DNA of 64,000 bases from Spirosoma sp. (GTDB lineage: Bacteria > Bacteroidota > Bacteroidia > Cytophagales > Spirosomataceae): positions 248,001-312,000 of the forward strand of contig NZ_JAPLET010000019.1 of NCBI RefSeq assembly GCF_026391055.1, read 5' to 3'. Below are positions 62,256 to 64,000 of the stretch, piece after piece. Position numbers and translations under genes: made by a program. How positions within the stretch are numbered: the stretch's first letter is position 1; each line of letters opens with the position of its first letter. Under the pieces are notes generated by a model that was not told the DNA's origin, ran no database searches, and saw only the letters and a list, made by a program, of their open reading frames with translations.

Positions 62256-62336
62256 GTAACCCAGGCAGAACCCCGCGTTTGTGATGATTGGCCGTGAAAC
62301 CTAACCGTCACAAACGCGGGGTTCTGCCTGGGTTAC
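62256..62336. terminator. 29-bp perfect hairpin between DUF4197 and globin genes
   Basis: Arms 62256-62284 and 62308-62336 are perfectly complementary over 29 bp (start GTAACCCAGGCAGAACCCCG), with a 23-nt loop. It serves two convergent genes; the right arm contains the stop codon of the globin gene. No T run, so it may act as an RNA-end protector or a dispersed element as well as a terminator. Confidence 0.8.
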
Positions 62337-62734
62337 GACTCCATAAATGAGTCATTATTTATATACTCAAGCTTGTTGTTCCAGACCAGGGCGATCTGGG
62401 TGGCCCGCTGGCGAACCTGTTCTGCCATTTCGCCCGTAAATTTTTCAGAAAGAGTGGCCGTGAAGAGTTGAAGCCATCGCTCAAAGTGCTCAATGGTCAG
62501 CGTATGCTTCTGGTTGATAATTAGATGCGGGCGAAACGGATGGCCGTTATAGGCGTTGTTTCCCAAAATTAGTGATTCCCAGAAGGCATACATCTTAGGT
62601 AAATGATGCGACCAGTCGACCTGAGCTACATCGGTAAAAATAGGCCCGATAAACGGATCGACCTGCACTTTTTCGTAAAACGAATCCACCAGAAATCGAA
62701 CCGCTTCCGGAGAATCCAATGGTATCTTTGACAT
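62333..62734 (-). CDS. Group III truncated hemoglobin
   Basis: 133 aa heme protein of the 2-over-2 globin fold. Group III features: VRFLVDSFYEKVQVDPFIGP, WSHHLPKMYAFWESLILGNN (B/E helices with FW), YNGHPFRPHLIINQKHTLTI, HFERWLQLFTATLSEKFTGE with proximal His in the HFERWLQLF helix. Might detoxify NO or handle oxygen; group III function is not settled. The stop codon is inside the hairpin. The ArsC-like gene begins upstream of it on the same strand, with a 14-bp gap. Confidence 0.9.
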   Translation of the reverse strand: MSKIPLDSPEAVRFLVDSFYEKVQVDPFIGPIFTDVAQVDWSHHLPKMYAFWESLILGNNAYNGHPFRPHLIINQKHTLTIEHFERWLQLFTATLSEKFTGEMAEQVRQRATQIALVWNNKLEYINNDSFMES

Positions 62735-62748
62735 GGATGTTCTCTTTC

Positions 62749-63111
62749 CTACAAAACCGTGGTTCCATCAGAAAACGTTTCCTGATAAGCACTTTCATTA
62801 AAGCCCAGAGCAATAATCTGCCCATCGGCTTCAATCAACGGGCGACGGATAACGGATGGCTTTTCCATCATTAGAACAATGGCACCCGCGGCACTAGTGG
62901 GTTTATCAGCATCAGAAAGCTTCTTCCAGGTCAATCCCGACCGGTTTACTAATTCTTCCCAGGGTTTCTGGGTTAGCCATTGTTCAATCGTTTTTGAGTC
63001 GATACCCTGTTTTTTGTAATCGTGAAATCGATACTCGACACCTCGCCCGGCTAGCCAGGTCCGTGCTTTTTTCACCGTGTCGCAATTTGGAATAGCGTAT
63101 AATGTGTACAT
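62749..63111 (-). CDS. ArsC/Spx family protein (YffB-like)
   Basis: 120 aa from ATG 63111. MYTLYAIPNCDTVKKARTWL carries the single redox Cys (PNCDT) of the thioredoxin-like ArsC/Spx family; YRFHDYKKQGIDSKTIEQWL and VIRRPLIEADGQIIALGFNE follow the family to the end. The missing second active-site Cys makes it YffB-like rather than a classical arsenate reductase. The frame is open to 63285 across the GldC promoter; that part is rejected. Forms a small unit with the globin gene. Confidence 0.9.
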   Translation of the reverse strand: MYTLYAIPNCDTVKKARTWLAGRGVEYRFHDYKKQGIDSKTIEQWLTQKPWEELVNRSGLTWKKLSDADKPTSAAGAIVLMMEKPSVIRRPLIEADGQIIALGFNESAYQETFSDGTTVL

Positions 63112-63213
63112 GATGGGTAAAATTTGAGACGAAAGTACCGAAAATGACCGTTTCAATTGTAGCAAACATGGAGGTTGTTCCTGTTCGAGTCGCGGGTTTA
63201 CGGCCATACTACG

Positions 63214-63221
63214 TATTTTTG
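63214..63221 (+). promoter_or_regulatory. -7 promoter element directly before gldC
   Basis: TATTTTTG ends 5 nt before the gldC ATG at 63227, again suggesting a leaderless or near-leaderless transcript. No -33 TTTG at normal spacing. Confidence 0.45.
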
Positions 63222-63226
63222 TATCT

Positions 63227-63589
63227 ATGAAAAAATCAGACATCCATTTTTCGGTTGAACTAGACAACCAGAATATTCCCGACAAGATCTACTGGGAAGC
63301 AACGGATAACCCAAATGAGGGACTAAGTGATACACGTGCCATCGCCATTTCTCTATGGGATCATTACCACAACAGTACGCTCAAAATTGACCTTTGGACG
63401 AAAGATATGGAGGTAGTCGACATGAAGCGCTTCATGATCGAGATTATGAGTGGTATTGCGGATACGGCGCTTAGTGCAACGGGAGACAAGCGCATGGCAG
63501 ATGATATCGAGAATACCTGCAAAGTGTTGAGCAAGCGGCTGGAGGAAGAAATCAAGCAGCAGAATCAGAATCAGCAACAGCAGCAGTAG
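63227..63589 (+). CDS. gldC: Gliding motility protein GldC
   Basis: 120 aa. MKKSDIHFSVELDNQNIPDK, IYWEATDNPNEGLSDTRAIA, ISLWDHYHNSTLKIDLWTKD and MEVVDMKRFMIEIMSGIADT match GldC of Bacteroidota, a small cytoplasmic protein needed for efficient gliding in Flavobacterium. The C-terminus ends in a Gln/Asn tail (QQNQNQQQQQ). Divergent from the arsC-like gene; the thioredoxin-like gene follows after 68 bp. Confidence 0.93.
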   Translation: MKKSDIHFSVELDNQNIPDKIYWEATDNPNEGLSDTRAIAISLWDHYHNSTLKIDLWTKDMEVVDMKRFMIEIMSGIADTALSATGDKRMADDIENTCKVLSKRLEEEIKQQNQNQQQQQ

Positions 63590-63657
63590 CCGACACCAGC
63601 CTGATAAATTTGGTCGTTAATTTGCTAAGATATTCCTCGTAACGACTGCTATTTTTT

Positions 63658-64000
63658 ATGAAAAAGATACTTCTGCTACTTCTGGTAGCCCATATTGCGC
63701 TGGCTCAGAAACCGGGCGGTATTGAGTTCAAAACAACGCCGATAAACAGCATTTTCCAGGAAGCCCGCCGGGCGGGAAAGTTAGTATTTGTCGAAATCTA
63801 TTCGCCGACCTGCCATACCTGCCAGAGCTTTATTCCAACACTGGCCGACAGTCGGGTGGGGAAACTCTACAACACTAAGTTCGTGAGTACCAAGCTAGAT
63901 ATTAACGCGCCTGCTACCCAGTCTTTCCTGGCAAGTCGTCGGTTGTTTGTTCCATCGTTACCCCTGTTTCTCTACTTCGATCCGCAGCAGAACCTGATTC
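63658..64000 (+). CDS. Secreted thioredoxin-like protein (cut by window edge)
   Basis: The first 114 codons are present. Signal peptide (MKKILLLLLVAHIALAQ), then a thioredoxin fold: INSIFQEARRAGKLVFVEIY and active site SPTCHTCQSF (CHTC). Resembles the DUF255/thioredoxin_7-type exported disulfide reductases. It probably reduces envelope disulfides or helps cytochrome c maturation; the class cannot be settled without the C-terminus. Confidence 0.85.
   Translation, partial: MKKILLLLLVAHIALAQKPGGIEFKTTPINSIFQEARRAGKLVFVEIYSPTCHTCQSFIPTLADSRVGKLYNTKFVSTKLDINAPATQSFLASRRLFVPSLPLFLYFDPQQNLI

Noticed and set aside
1-64000. tRNA, rRNA, CRISPR arrays, prophage or IS transposases
   Set aside because: I scanned the intergenic regions for cloverleaf-like or regularly spaced repeats and for transposase motifs and saw none; weak structures cannot be excluded by eye.

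Overview
The window looks like a chromosomal segment of a gliding, type IX secretion (T9SS) member of the Bacteroidota, order Cytophagales, most likely Spirosoma or a close relative. I judge this from gene content and gene order, not from a database search. Supporting features are GldC, a PorE-like OmpA protein, a protein with a T9SS C-terminal sorting domain, a DUF4835 (PorD-like) protein, Rho with a very long disordered insert, Bacteroidota-style promoters (TTTG / TAnnTTTG), and the conserved block bamD-rpoZ-coaBC-DUF4835-recN. I see no rRNA, tRNA, CRISPR array, prophage or transposase.

Layout. 1-5.4 kb: rho (cut by the left edge), then divergent coaX, an outer-membrane protein and lptC. 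5.4-15.1 kb: a minus-strand run of a c-type cytochrome, SCO copper chaperone and small lipoprotein, then recN, DUF4835, coaBC, rpoZ, bamD, a T9SS-sorted protein and an OstA-like protein. 15.1-18.8 kb: tilS and the porE-like gene. 19-25.3 kb: DinB-like and SDR genes; a three-gene GCS2 / class-I amidotransferase / ATP-grasp-like cluster (probable amide or peptide ligation); an ECF sigma factor with a small membrane protein. 25.3-33 kb: a MoxR / DUF58 / BatA-N / DUF4175-like / DUF4159 cluster. 33-41 kb: two decayed nuclease-like genes (Uma2, GxxExxY) around two tandem Tat-exported TldD/TldE pairs, with inverted repeats. 41.3-47.4 kb: a RimK-like ATP-grasp, several alpha/beta hydrolases and a GH16 beta-glucanase. 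47.5-52 kb: acyl-CoA reductase with divergent ferredoxin, then porin-amtB. 52.4-64 kb: housekeeping genes (mtaB, rsmE, desaturase, 5'-nucleotidase, 2-oxoacid dehydrogenase E2, cinA, globin, arsC-like, gldC) and a thioredoxin-like gene cut by the right edge.

Themes. Envelope biogenesis recurs: lptC, the OstA-like gene, bamD and several T9SS/gliding genes. The most unusual material is (i) the amide-ligase cluster plus a second ATP-grasp/esterase pair 17 kb away; (ii) a 438-bp unit with 17-bp terminal inverted repeats that encloses a GxxExxY gene, with a 91-bp empty version of the same repeat 1.7 kb away; (iii) intergenic palindromes whose arms are built from 7-bp units, present twice with a shared core; (iv) four housekeeping genes whose -7 promoter element ends only 5-8 nt before the start codon, which suggests leaderless or nearly leaderless mRNAs.
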